From Balneolaceae bacterium (GTDB lineage: Bacteria; Bacteroidota; Rhodothermia; Balneolales; Balneolaceae), in assembly GCA_009711805.1 (NCBI GenBank), contig VEMX01000031.1, positions 1 through 56,175 of the forward strand: a DNA stretch of 56,175 bases. The letters run 5' to 3'. Below, piece after piece: positions 47,221 to 56,119 of the stretch. Both the position numbers and the translations under genes were made by a program. Numbering within the stretch: position 1 is the first letter of the stretch; each line of letters starts with the position of its first letter. The notes beneath the pieces were generated by a model, which was not told the origin of the DNA, did not search any database, and saw only the letters and a list, made by a program, of their open reading frames with translations.

Positions 47221-47940
47221 TTACTGTTCCGGATTTTTGGGGTTTAAAGGCCGCATGGTAATTTCATTGATAAGATAATTATCCGGGGTCTCAAGTAGAA
47301 ACTTAACGGTGTCAGCAATTTCAGAAGGTTGCATCATATTGGGATGTTCCTCCACACTGTCAATATCACTAAATAAATTTGTAGCAATTGAGCCCGGAAA
47401 CACAGCGGTCACTTTAATATCGTGATACCTTAATTCTTTAAACAGAGCCTCACTAAAACCACGTACTCCATACTTGCTGGCGTTATATCCCGACATAGAA
47501 GGATTCCCTAACAACCCAGCTATAGAAGCAATGTTTATGATATGACAGTGACTTGTATTCTCTTTCATCAGGGGGACCATGAGCTTGGTCAGGTAGAAAA
47601 CACCTGATAAATTTACATCAATCATGGCACGCCACTCGCTGAGCTTTAACCGATCAATTTCAGCAAAATAGGCGACTCCTGCATTGTTGATGAGTACATC
47701 GGGCTGGTGTTTGTTTGTAAATGTTGAATGAACCCATTTCTCCAACGCCTCGGCATTCGAGATGTCCATAAGTACCGGTTTAAAGTTCTGCCCCAGGTTC
47801 TGTTGAATAGCATCAAGTTTATCTTCGCTGCGGGCAAGGCCATAGACAATGGCACCTTGTTCTACCAGCATTTTGCTGAATTCGGCGCCTATACCACTAC
47901 TTGCTCCGGTTACTATGGCTATTTTCGAATTTAGATTCAT
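47221..47940 (-). CDS. Short-chain dehydrogenase/reductase (SDR) family oxidoreductase
   Basis: This 239-residue classical SDR has the NAD(P)-binding motif AIVTGASSGIGAEFS, the NNAG motif LINNAGVAYFAEI, a catalytic Ser in IINIASIAGLLGN and the YxxxK pair in SGYNASKYGVRG. VTAVFPGSIATNLF is the usual C-terminal loop. Substrate cannot be predicted. It is upstream of DUF4296 in the same orientation and diverges from coaX. Confidence 0.9.
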   Translation of the reverse strand: MNLNSKIAIVTGASSGIGAEFSKMLVEQGAIVYGLARSEDKLDAIQQNLGQNFKPVLMDISNAEALEKWVHSTFTNKHQPDVLINNAGVAYFAEIDRLKLSEWRAMIDVNLSGVFYLTKLMVPLMKENTSHCHIINIASIAGLLGNPSMSGYNASKYGVRGFSEALFKELRYHDIKVTAVFPGSIATNLFSDIDSVEEHPNMMQPSEIADTVKFLLETPDNYLINEITMRPLNPKNPEQ

Positions 47941-47995
47941 TGTGATGGATGTATTTTGTATTCTTATTCACTTGATATATGAATACTACAAAAAG

Positions 47996-48769
47996 ATGAG
48001 CAATATTGATTCCTTAAATACAGAAAAATTTTTATTCCTGGATGTGGGTAATTCTGCCGTAAAAGCGGTATACCGTCAAAAGGGAAAATGGACATCAGTA
48101 CACCATAAAGGGAAAGGGCATGCTACAGATTTAATCGAGTGGATCAAAAGTCATATCCGGGACTTTGAGGCTATTGTAATGTCTAGTGTACGCAAAGAAA
48201 TAGGCAATGCTTTTGAAGAGGAACTGCAAGAGGTGGAATGCATTACACTGAGTGTAGGTGATATTCCGGATGAGATGCTGGATTATGCAACTCCCGAAAC
48301 GCTGGGTATTGATCGTTTTTTGGCCTGTTACGGCGCTGTGGCACTTACCTCAAAATCTGCAGTTGTAATTGATGCCGGAACGGCTTGCACCATCGATTTT
48401 ATAAGTGCGGATGAAGTGTTCCGTGGGGGAGTTATAGCCCCGGGATTTTCTGCTTTCAATGCATTGCTTTCGAAAAGGGCCCCAGTACTTCCTTTCATTG
48501 AATCGGATACGCTGATACCTGAAGTATGGCCCGGAAAAAGTACCATTGCTTCCCTCGCCTGGGGACAGGCTGGTTTTTACAGAGACGCTATTATGGCGGC
48601 ATTGAAACGCTACGAAGAGGAGTATGATTCTTTTGACGTATTTATAACAGGCGGAGATGCCCGGAAGATAGAATCTCTGCTTGGCATGCAGGGGCGTATA
48701 CGTCCGTTTTTGGTTTTTAAAGGAATGGAACGGATGATGCAGTTGAGCACCAGCGTTAATGGGGACTAA
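47996..48769 (+). CDS. coaX: Type III pantothenate kinase
   Basis: CoaX phosphorylates pantothenate, the first committed step to CoA, and is not feedback inhibited in characterised members. I start it at the ATG at 47996 (MSNIDSLNTEKFLFLDVGNS, 257 residues), the usual length; the frame extends further upstream but without family similarity. FLDVGNSAVKAVYRQ is the phosphate loop, TLGIDRFLACYGAV and VIDAGTACTIDFI carry catalytic Asp residues, and GGVIAPGFSAFNALL closes the pantothenate site. It diverges from the SDR gene. Confidence 0.94.
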   Translation: MSNIDSLNTEKFLFLDVGNSAVKAVYRQKGKWTSVHHKGKGHATDLIEWIKSHIRDFEAIVMSSVRKEIGNAFEEELQEVECITLSVGDIPDEMLDYATPETLGIDRFLACYGAVALTSKSAVVIDAGTACTIDFISADEVFRGGVIAPGFSAFNALLSKRAPVLPFIESDTLIPEVWPGKSTIASLAWGQAGFYRDAIMAALKRYEEEYDSFDVFITGGDARKIESLLGMQGRIRPFLVFKGMERMMQLSTSVNGD

Positions 48770-48829
48770 GCCTGCTTTGAGAGTTCGCCACTCAAGAAAT
48801 ATATACCGGTGTTATCGTCTGTACTGTTG

Positions 48830-49602
48830 CTAATTATCAATATTGTAAGCTTGAATGATGTCACCTAAACTCATCTCATCCAGTAAATTCCGATTTTCAA
48901 GTTCACGAATGAAGCTTACAGGTACACCAGAAGAGTACAGTCCAATAATCTGGCTATAGGAGTATGAGTCATAGTAACCACCATCTCTCAATTCATTCAG
49001 GTAATCGATAGTTACTCCTGAATTATAGAGTCCTATAATGGCCGAATAAGATAAATCTTGCAGCATATCGATTTCATCCAGCGAACTTAAATATTCCATA
49101 GTAACACCAGAGTGGTACATTCCCAGAACTGCAGAGTAGGAAAACTCTCCCTGGTATCCCGAATTATTCAACTGTTCTATATAGCTTACAGGAACACCAC
49201 TGGTATACAGCGCCCGCATTCCTGACATCGGATATTCATCTTCGAGATCGAGAGCTCTTAACTCCTGAAGATATTCAGGAAAATCACTTTCAAGAAAATC
49301 CGGGGAAGGTGGGGGGCAATTTGAGGAACCGAAAAATCATCGGTTTCGAATGTCAGTTCACGGGAGTCATCCTGGTCGGAACCAAAGAATGTGCCTGGCA
49401 AGTCGTTGGAAAACCATAGGACGCTAACAATTCCAAAAATCAACAGCGCAATTATATTTCTTTTCAACTGTCCCTTTTCTGGCTCAGGCTTATAATCAAA
49501 TTCGGATTCTGAGCCCCCCTGAGCCTGTTCTTCAAGATAGGCGTCAAAATCAAAATCAGCATCAGAATCCTTTTCTGAATGTGTTCTGTTTCGGTACTTC
49601 AT
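48830..49602 (-). pseudogene. Membrane-anchored GVTxxYxxxL repeat protein, frameshifted in a G6 tract
   Basis: The N-terminal part (from 49602) has a charged start, one membrane helix (NIIALLIFGIVSVLWF) and an acidic linker ending PQIAP. A run of six G (49311-49316; C6 on the coding strand) then throws it out of frame. A one-base insertion there would join it smoothly to a second frame (PPSPDFLESDFPEYLQELRAL) and on to 48830. The C-terminal part has about four 30-residue repeats such as SYSAIIGLYNSGVTIDYLNELR, similar to the GVTPEYI repeats of BlaR1-like and other anchored proteins. It is either phase-variable, broken, or a sequencing error. Confidence 0.75.
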
Positions 49603-49693
49603 TTAGTTGTAGGGGTTTTTAGACAATGGGTCATGTTAAAGACGGTTGAACTTTGGTATAGTTACAAATGGAGTGTGTTGAACTCCGTAGAAG

Positions 49694-50653
49694 TTATTGC
49701 CAAGGCAGATTAGTTAAATCTACATTTCCGCCAGTTAAAATGATACCGGTTTTTTTGCCTGATACCTGAATCTTACCTTCAAAAATAGCAGCAAGGGGAA
49801 CAGCAGATGAGGGTTCAATGATAATATTCATACGCTCCCACAAAAACCGCATAGCCGCAATGATGGCAGCCTCCGAAACAGTAACAATGTCATCCGCCTT
49901 GTTCGAGATGATTCGAAAAGGGAGTTCTCCAAGTGAAGTCCGAAGCCCGTCAGCAATAGTATCCGGGTTTTTGACCGGGATTAATGTTCCTGAATGGAAT
50001 GACCGGTATGCATCATCCGCATTTTCGGGCTCAGTGCCCACTACATGAACATTAGGTTTATTGTATTTGGTTGCCAGGGCAGTTCCGCTTAGCAACCCTC
50101 CGCCACCCACCGGAGCCACAATGATATCTAAGTCGGGATATTCTTCCAATAATTCGATGGAGGCGGTAGACTGTCCTTCAACAATCAGTTTATTATTGTA
50201 GGGATGGATTTCCATAGCTCCGGTGTCTGCCACTACCTGTTTCAGGGTAGATTCCCGGGCGTTTAATGTGGAGGTGCAAAAGGTGACATTGGCTCCATAA
50301 TTACGGACTGCTTCTACCTTAACGGTGGGGGCATTCTCGGGCATCACTACATGAGCGGAAACTCCCTTCAGCCGGGCAGCTAATGCAACGGCCTGTGCAT
50401 GGTTCCCGGATGAATGGGTAGCTACGCCCTGGTTGGTAAGGTGATCGGGGAGAGAAAAAATAGCATTGCAGGCCCCGCGGAATTTAAAGGCCCCTACTCG
50501 CTGCAGATTTTCACACTTAAAAAACAATTCTGAGCCTACTCTTTCATTTATCTTATTGCTGGTTAAGACAGGTGTTCGGTGTGCAAAGGTACGGATGCGT
50601 TGATATGCCTGATCGATATCAGAGGGAGAGGGAATTTCTAAAAGCTCTTTCAT
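49694..50653 (-). CDS. Threonine/serine dehydratase or serine racemase-like PLP enzyme
   Basis: This 319-residue fold-type II PLP enzyme starts MKELLEIPSPSDIDQAYQRI at 50653, 4 bp after the upstream stop. The PLP Lys is in RVGAFKFRGACNAI; HSSGNHAQAVALAA, PVGGGGLLSGTALAT and LTGGNVDLTNL are family motifs. It lacks the C-terminal ACT domain of IlvA, so it resembles catabolic threonine dehydratase or serine racemase. It is the second such gene in the window. Confidence 0.9.
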   Translation of the reverse strand: MKELLEIPSPSDIDQAYQRIRTFAHRTPVLTSNKINERVGSELFFKCENLQRVGAFKFRGACNAIFSLPDHLTNQGVATHSSGNHAQAVALAARLKGVSAHVVMPENAPTVKVEAVRNYGANVTFCTSTLNARESTLKQVVADTGAMEIHPYNNKLIVEGQSTASIELLEEYPDLDIIVAPVGGGGLLSGTALATKYNKPNVHVVGTEPENADDAYRSFHSGTLIPVKNPDTIADGLRTSLGELPFRIISNKADDIVTVSEAAIIAAMRFLWERMNIIIEPSSAVPLAAIFEGKIQVSGKKTGIILTGGNVDLTNLPWQ

Positions 50654-50657
50654 AGTG

Positions 50658-52232
50658 TTACTTAATACTAGACTTGATACCACTGAGGGTGGATTTCCAC
50701 CAATAGCCAAAGATACCTTTATCCGGTTCTCTCTCAAAGTCTATTTCTCCTTGCCGTAAATCTGTTCCGGTATTATCAGATTTTATAACTAAATTATTTG
50801 CCACGAATGTAGATAAACGGCTTCGTATATTTTGGCTCTTGGATTTATCCTTTTTGAGCACCTGTATTTTCAGGTTTTTGTAATCCAGTTTTATGATACC
50901 CGTAGCCTTTTCCCGATCTAATTTCATGTTGAGGTGCATTCTGTTTAAATATCCCTCTTTAACTTTTATGAAAGCAGTATTCTCGAGCATAACATTCGCC
51001 TTTGCTGCGTCCAGATCTTCAAGAGTAGCCTCGATAAAATGTGTTTCCATTTCGTCAAAGACATGATAGCGGAGGTCTACCGTAAGCGGGCTGGAATCCA
51101 TGAACATAGTTTCTGTATGCATGGAAAGTGTATCCTGACCAAAACGAGGGTGCGAAGAAGTTCGGAAGTTATCTATAGTAGCATTCAGTTTATTAAAGCT
51201 GATATATCCGGCTTTATTGGATTGCGGAAGATGTTCCCCGTATATAATGTCGGTATTGGAAACTACGGTATGGTTAAGGCTGGCGGTCAGTTCAATTTCA
51301 CGGGCTACTTTATTGAGCAGAGGCTTTAGCTTTTTACCGTGGGCCGGGGGCATGTGCTTATCGTGGAAGACATCCAGTGTTGCATTTTCTATGATCAAAG
51401 AATCGATGCTGAGAATATTTTGCGTTATGCGGTTTAGGTTAAGCCCGGTGAAAGACAAGCTTGGAATTATTACATCAAAGCGGTCTAACTGTCTCCCTTT
51501 TAGTTCCGAAAACCGATATTTCGGGGCGAGGGGATTAAGCTGAAGATTGGTGATTTGGGCCTTTTGTTTACGCTTGCTGAATTCAAATTGCTCAATAGAT
51601 AATTCATACAGTTGCTGTTCGAGCATCCATGATAATTGAGAGCCGGTAAAGGTGAGTTCTTCCAGGTAGGGCACATAAGAACCTTTTAACACCATATTCA
51701 GATTTACTTGCCGGGCTTTCATATTGAAATTATCTAAGGAAAAAATTTTAGCGCCGTCCTCCTTTTTAATGATAGCCGCCCCATTGAGTATATGGACATC
51801 AAAAATGGATAACTCAAAATCGTTATTGCTGCTGTCAGTTTCAGATTCTGAGGGAGATATAGGACGGGAAAGCAAACTGGCGATTGGACGATGAACCGTG
51901 ACGGCTTTAAATGCAGGAAATGGCTGATCGATCAGGCTCAGCCATTGAATGCCACTAAGCTGTATGGATTGAGCAGTTAACTGCTGGACTTCCTTTTCTT
52001 CTGTAGTAGGAACGATGGTTATCTGATGAGCCGAAACCGCCCGGTTCCATATCGATAACTCAATGTTGGATAAAGTAAGTTTATACTCACCTTTCGATTG
52101 GGCGAAAAATTCTTTTACAAGTTCCTTTTTAAGGTAATCTTCCAGAAAAAAAGAGGAGGTAATTCCCAGAATCAGCAAAAAGAGCAGTATACCGCCGATT
52201 ACAGAGATTGATAATTTAACTTTCCTGTTCAT
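50658..52232 (-). CDS. AsmA-like envelope protein
   Basis: This 524-residue protein begins with a membrane helix (ISVIGGILLFLLILGITSSFF) followed by a long beta-rich region with patterns such as FKAVTVHRPIASLL, FELSIFDVHILNGAAIIKKEDG and MHLNMKLDREKATGIIKLDY. The layout matches AsmA/DUF748-like proteins that span the periplasm and move lipids, but the call is from pattern only. A C-terminal end IFGYWWKSTLSGIKSSIK is typical of this group. It is 4 bp upstream of the dehydratase gene. Confidence 0.6.
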   Translation of the reverse strand: MNRKVKLSISVIGGILLFLLILGITSSFFLEDYLKKELVKEFFAQSKGEYKLTLSNIELSIWNRAVSAHQITIVPTTEEKEVQQLTAQSIQLSGIQWLSLIDQPFPAFKAVTVHRPIASLLSRPISPSESETDSSNNDFELSIFDVHILNGAAIIKKEDGAKIFSLDNFNMKARQVNLNMVLKGSYVPYLEELTFTGSQLSWMLEQQLYELSIEQFEFSKRKQKAQITNLQLNPLAPKYRFSELKGRQLDRFDVIIPSLSFTGLNLNRITQNILSIDSLIIENATLDVFHDKHMPPAHGKKLKPLLNKVAREIELTASLNHTVVSNTDIIYGEHLPQSNKAGYISFNKLNATIDNFRTSSHPRFGQDTLSMHTETMFMDSSPLTVDLRYHVFDEMETHFIEATLEDLDAAKANVMLENTAFIKVKEGYLNRMHLNMKLDREKATGIIKLDYKNLKIQVLKKDKSKSQNIRSRLSTFVANNLVIKSDNTGTDLRQGEIDFEREPDKGIFGYWWKSTLSGIKSSIK

Positions 52233-52342
52233 GAGTAAGAGATTATATAGGAATCACAGTAAACAAAAAAACTTTATTCTTCTAACATTTGCCCTATTTT
52301 ATGGATCATATCATGTTTATTTAAATAACTAACTATACGTTT

Positions 52343-54943
52343 ATGAGATTTCTAACAGGATTATTTGCCTTCCTATTCATAATGGCATCGGCTGCTACAG
52401 CCCAGGATGTATTTGAAAGATTTCAGTTTGATTCAGAGTTAACATATGATTCTGAAATCACTTCCCCCAAGAATTATTTGGATTATCCAATAGGGGCAGA
52501 GTATACATTCCATTATCAGGTAATGGATTATTTTAAAAAACTTGCAGAAGAATCAGACAAGGTTACTTTGCATAAATACGCAACCACCTACGAAGGCCGC
52601 GATCTTTATTATGCAGTAATTACTTCCGAGGGGAATCAGTCAAAGATTGAGGAACTTAAAAGTGGTAATGTTGAACTGGCCGACAAGCCCGAAAATACTT
52701 CAGTTGAAGGGAAGCCCGTGGTAGTATGGATGAGCTATAATGTACATGGCAATGAGGCTTCCAGTAGTGAAGCTGCGATGCAGACGGCTTACCGCCTGGC
52801 CGCAGCTGACGATTCGGAAACCCAAATGTGGTTGCAAAATTCAGTGGTGATTATAGACCCCATGATTAACCCCGATGGACGCGATCGGTATGTATACTGG
52901 TATAAATCATCACGGGCCAATGTATTGAATACCGATGCCTCTGACCTGGAGCACGACGAGATATGGCCGGGTGGCAGAACCAACCACTATTGGTTTGACT
53001 TGAACCGCGACTGGGTTTGGTTGGTACATCCCGAATCTCAGGGACGTATAGCAGCCTACCAGCAATGGATGCCGCAGGTTCATATCGATTTTCACGAGCA
53101 AGGATATAACAACAACTATTTCACCATGCCGGGTACTACTCCCCGAAATCATGAACTCCCCGAAGATTATGAACAATGGGCCGATACATTTGGGAGAGGT
53201 GCTATCGCCAAGTTTGACGAAGCTAATGTGAATTATGCCACACGGGAAGCATTCGATTTCTTTTATCCCGGTTATGGATCTTCGTACCCAAGCGTGATGG
53301 GCAGTATTGGTATGTTGGCCGAGCAGGGAGGACATAGCCGGGGAGGCCGCGCCGTTACCAGCAATGACGATTACGTACTTACACTCAGGCAACGTGTTTT
53401 TGATCACTACTCGAATGGGGTTTCAATTGTTAAAACATCGGCAGAAAACAGGGAAGGGCTGTTGAGTTATTTTAAAGATGCCCGATCTCAATCATCCCAA
53501 AAAGGCAATACTAAAGCATATATCCTGCCGGATAATTCTGATAACTATACTTATGATGTGGTAAACCTGTTGCTGGATCACAGAGTGAAGGTAGAACGGG
53601 CTACCGAAGATTTTGATGTGGACGCATACAGCTATTGGGATGGAGAAGAAGATTCCAGGGATTTTGAGAAAGGTGATTTTATTATAAAAACCGATCAACC
53701 CGCACATCTTTTTATAAATACACTAATGCGCCGCCAGTTAGAAATCAAAGATTCTGTGATGTATGATATGGCAACCTGGTCGGTACCGATGGCTTATAAT
53801 CTGGATGCTGCCTGGACTACGGATGAGCCCGGTGTGACTACCGAAGCAGTAGGAGATAAGCTGGAATATCCTTCAAATATTGAAAACAGCGATGCGGAAT
53901 ACGCCTATGTTATTGACTGGAAGCAGCGGAATGCCCCTAAAGCTTTGTCCAAATTATGGCACATGGAGTATAAGGTGAGAAGCGCAGGCAAAACCTTTAC
54001 TTCAGGCAACCGAACCTTTAGCCGGGGGAGTTTAGTGGTTTTAGTGGGCAGAAACTATGCCAGGAAAGATCAGATCGAAAGTGATATGAAAAAACTGGCT
54101 GAAGAAGCAGATGTCAAAATTGTTGGTTTTGATACCGGCCGCATGGATAAAGGCATTGATCTTGGTTCATCCAGTATGGAGCCGGTTGCCAAACCTAAAG
54201 TTGCATTATTGGTTGACTCTCCTTTTAACTCGTATACCGCTGGACAGCTTTGGTTTCTCTTTGATCAATGGACCGAATTCGGTATTTCAAGAATCCGCGC
54301 TGATGCTTTTTCAAGGCTGGATTTAACCGAATATGATGTAGTGTTGATGCCGGGTTCTTGGGGAGGACTCAGCGGGGTGATGAGTGAATCACAAATTGAA
54401 GAACTTAAAGCCTGGGTTAGAAACGGAGGCGTGTTAATCGGCACAGAAGGCAGCGGTTCCTGGTTGACTAAAGGCCGTTCTGAGTTCACCAATGTAGAAC
54501 TGGTTCAATCAGATGAGAAAGGAGAGAAGGATGATAAAGAAGTAGAGCCTGTAGCCTATACACGCTATGAAAATCGCGCGGATACCTCCGGATTGAGGAG
54601 GATACCCGGTTCTGCCTTCAAAGCCATTTTGGATAACTCTAATCCACTGGCTTTTGGAATGCCTGACAAGATGTATTCGCTCAAGTTTGGGGATGACGCC
54701 CTCCAACCAGATGAATCTTTCCAAACGGTAGGGTATTATGTGAAAGATGCCGCGGAAGTACTGGCGTCAGGTTATGCATCTTCTGAAAACAAAGAAAAAG
54801 CAGCGGGCATGGCTTTTGCCGCAGTAGAGAATATGGGCAGCGGAAAAGTAGTGTTCTTATTGGATAACACACAATACCGGATGTTCTGGGTTGGTCCTTC
54901 CAGGATGGTGCAAAATGCCGTAATGCTATTGCCGGGTTTCTAA
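52343..54943 (+). CDS. Exported M14-family zinc metallopeptidase with C-terminal amidotransferase-like region
   Basis: This 866-residue zinc carboxypeptidase-like protein has a signal peptide (FLTGLFAFLFIMASAATAQ). The zinc motif HGNE is at His135/Glu138, the third zinc His lies in HIDFHEQG (His251), and the likely catalytic Glu is Glu327 in MLAEQGGHS. NPDGRDRYVYW and WFDLNRDWVW are typical of the M14 group. From about residue 600 there is a class-I glutamine-amidotransferase-like fold (VVLMPGSWGGLSGVM, WVRNGGVLIGTEGSG), a combination seen in large exported Bacteroidota peptidases. Substrate is unknown. A strong terminator follows. Confidence 0.88.
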   Translation: MRFLTGLFAFLFIMASAATAQDVFERFQFDSELTYDSEITSPKNYLDYPIGAEYTFHYQVMDYFKKLAEESDKVTLHKYATTYEGRDLYYAVITSEGNQSKIEELKSGNVELADKPENTSVEGKPVVVWMSYNVHGNEASSSEAAMQTAYRLAAADDSETQMWLQNSVVIIDPMINPDGRDRYVYWYKSSRANVLNTDASDLEHDEIWPGGRTNHYWFDLNRDWVWLVHPESQGRIAAYQQWMPQVHIDFHEQGYNNNYFTMPGTTPRNHELPEDYEQWADTFGRGAIAKFDEANVNYATREAFDFFYPGYGSSYPSVMGSIGMLAEQGGHSRGGRAVTSNDDYVLTLRQRVFDHYSNGVSIVKTSAENREGLLSYFKDARSQSSQKGNTKAYILPDNSDNYTYDVVNLLLDHRVKVERATEDFDVDAYSYWDGEEDSRDFEKGDFIIKTDQPAHLFINTLMRRQLEIKDSVMYDMATWSVPMAYNLDAAWTTDEPGVTTEAVGDKLEYPSNIENSDAEYAYVIDWKQRNAPKALSKLWHMEYKVRSAGKTFTSGNRTFSRGSLVVLVGRNYARKDQIESDMKKLAEEADVKIVGFDTGRMDKGIDLGSSSMEPVAKPKVALLVDSPFNSYTAGQLWFLFDQWTEFGISRIRADAFSRLDLTEYDVVLMPGSWGGLSGVMSESQIEELKAWVRNGGVLIGTEGSGSWLTKGRSEFTNVELVQSDEKGEKDDKEVEPVAYTRYENRADTSGLRRIPGSAFKAILDNSNPLAFGMPDKMYSLKFGDDALQPDESFQTVGYYVKDAAEVLASGYASSENKEKAAGMAFAAVENMGSGKVVFLLDNTQYRMFWVGPSRMVQNAVMLLPGF

Positions 54944-54979
54944 GACAGGAAACTAACTGAATCAGACTATAATGTTGAC

Positions 54980-55021
54980 GGGAGATAAAGAGCAACAAGC
55001 TGCTCTCTATCTCCCTTTTTT
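54980..55021 (+). terminator. Intrinsic terminator of the M14 peptidase gene
   Basis: GGGAGATA-AGAGCA (from 54980) pairs with TGCTCT-TATCTCCC (to 55015) around a short loop, followed by a T-rich run to 55021. It lies 36 bp after the stop codon. Confidence 0.9.
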
Positions 55022-55393
55022 ATTTTGAGGGAATAACAAAATTGAGCCAAAAACTAACGTTTCCGCTCCTCTGTCTTTACTGAAACAAGAAAGAGGACAT
55101 TAACCCGAATTATTCACGAATGAATGCAAAATGGCGATCTATATACTTGAATATATTATCGTTGAATTGCTTTATGAAATAGCCCAATTTCTTGGTGAAT
55201 AATCCGGGTTAAGTACCTTCAACTACAACCAAGCCGTATCAGAGGAAATTCCTCTTTTTCATCGCACAATTTCATTAATACGCTGAATAGGAATATCCAG
55301 ATGATCTGATGTTGCTCTGTCTCCAAATGATTTGATCATTCTTTAATTATTGTTTTGTGAAGGCATAACGGCTATGCGAGGTAATGCTGCCAC
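55022..55393. other. Intergenic region with MITE-like element
   Basis: No gene is seen in this stretch. It holds the inverted-repeat element at 55100-55212 and otherwise AT-rich sequence before the stop of the minus-strand GNAT gene. Confidence 0.5.
55100..55212. mobile_element. MITE-like element with TTAA ends and 14-bp inverted repeats
   Basis: TTAACCCGAATTATTCAC (55100-55117) is matched on the other end by GTGAATAATCCGGGTTAA (55195-55212), with one mismatch. If TTAA at each end is the target duplication, the element itself is 105 bp with 14-bp terminal repeats. It has no open frame. The ends resemble those of insertion sequences with TTAA targets (an IS1380-like family is one option), so a mobile non-autonomous relic is likely. 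Confidence 0.7.
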
Positions 55394-55855
55394 TTATTTA
55401 ATTTTTAGTTCTAAAAGGGGGAGTGTTCTTCCAGCAGGTTTAGATGGCGCCGTTCCAATTTTCTTAGCTCCTTTCTTGAGATAAAAATCTTCAGCATTGG
55501 GATCCGAACAGATTTTTAATGTATCGCCTCCTCTATTAGACACCTGACTTATAGCATCATTAAAAAGCTCAGATCCATATCCTTTTCCAATATGGTTTGG
55601 AGATACCCACAAATGCTCAAGTTCAAAATGTGAGTCTGACCTTGAAAGTGCATAGAAGCCGATTATAGTTGATTCTATTTCGGCACACTGAACAAAATTA
55701 GCGGATATAAAATCGGAAGTGATTGTTAAGTCATCTTCCCAAAGCCTCATCAATTCTTTTGAATATTTCCAATACTTTTTAGAGTTAAAAGCAATCTCTG
55801 TGAGACGTGGAGCTTCTTCTAATTTTGCTTTTCGCAGAGTGAGTTCTGATTTCAT
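55394..55855 (-). CDS. GNAT-family N-acetyltransferase
   Basis: This 153-residue GNAT protein starts LTLRKAKLEEAPRLTEIAFNSKKYW. ESTIIGFYALSRSDSHFELEHLWVSPNHIGKGYGSELFNDAI holds the acetyl-CoA loop, and CSDPNAEDFYLKKGAKKIGTAPSKPAGRTLPLLEL the C-terminal strands. The acceptor is unknown. Its start faces the IS110 element, which probably sits in its promoter region. Confidence 0.85.
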   Translation of the reverse strand: MKSELTLRKAKLEEAPRLTEIAFNSKKYWKYSKELMRLWEDDLTITSDFISANFVQCAEIESTIIGFYALSRSDSHFELEHLWVSPNHIGKGYGSELFNDAISQVSNRGGDTLKICSDPNAEDFYLKKGAKKIGTAPSKPAGRTLPLLELKIK

Positions 55856-55919
55856 AATTAAAATGACAGTATAACGACATCCTATGTTTAAAGCACTTGG
55901 TATTGACTGGTATTTTAGA

Positions 55920-56119
55920 TTCGCAGATATTCCTTCAAACGGAAGGTTGGTGGCGGGCAGGTCAACGTTGATTTAAAAACAAATGTACTACAGAAATTGA
56001 GTAACCCAAAACTGGCAGGGAAGGGCGAGGCACGTCTGCTTAATGCGCGGGATCTTTCCAAAAAGGAAGTCCTCACTTAGATTAGTGGTAATCAACCATA
56101 ACTAACTAAGGAGGACCCC
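55920..56119 (+). other. Structured region upstream of IS110 transposase, candidate left end/bridge RNA
   Basis: This stretch has a row of small hairpins: CCTTC-AAACG-GAAGG (55932-55946), palindrome CAACGTTG (55963-55970), TTCC-GGAA (56056-56068) and GATTA-GTGG-TAATC (56080-56093). IS110-group elements carry a bridge RNA in the noncoding region 5' of the transposase gene. The exact left end of the element is not visible, as this family lacks terminal repeats. The RNA assignment is an inference. Confidence 0.45.
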
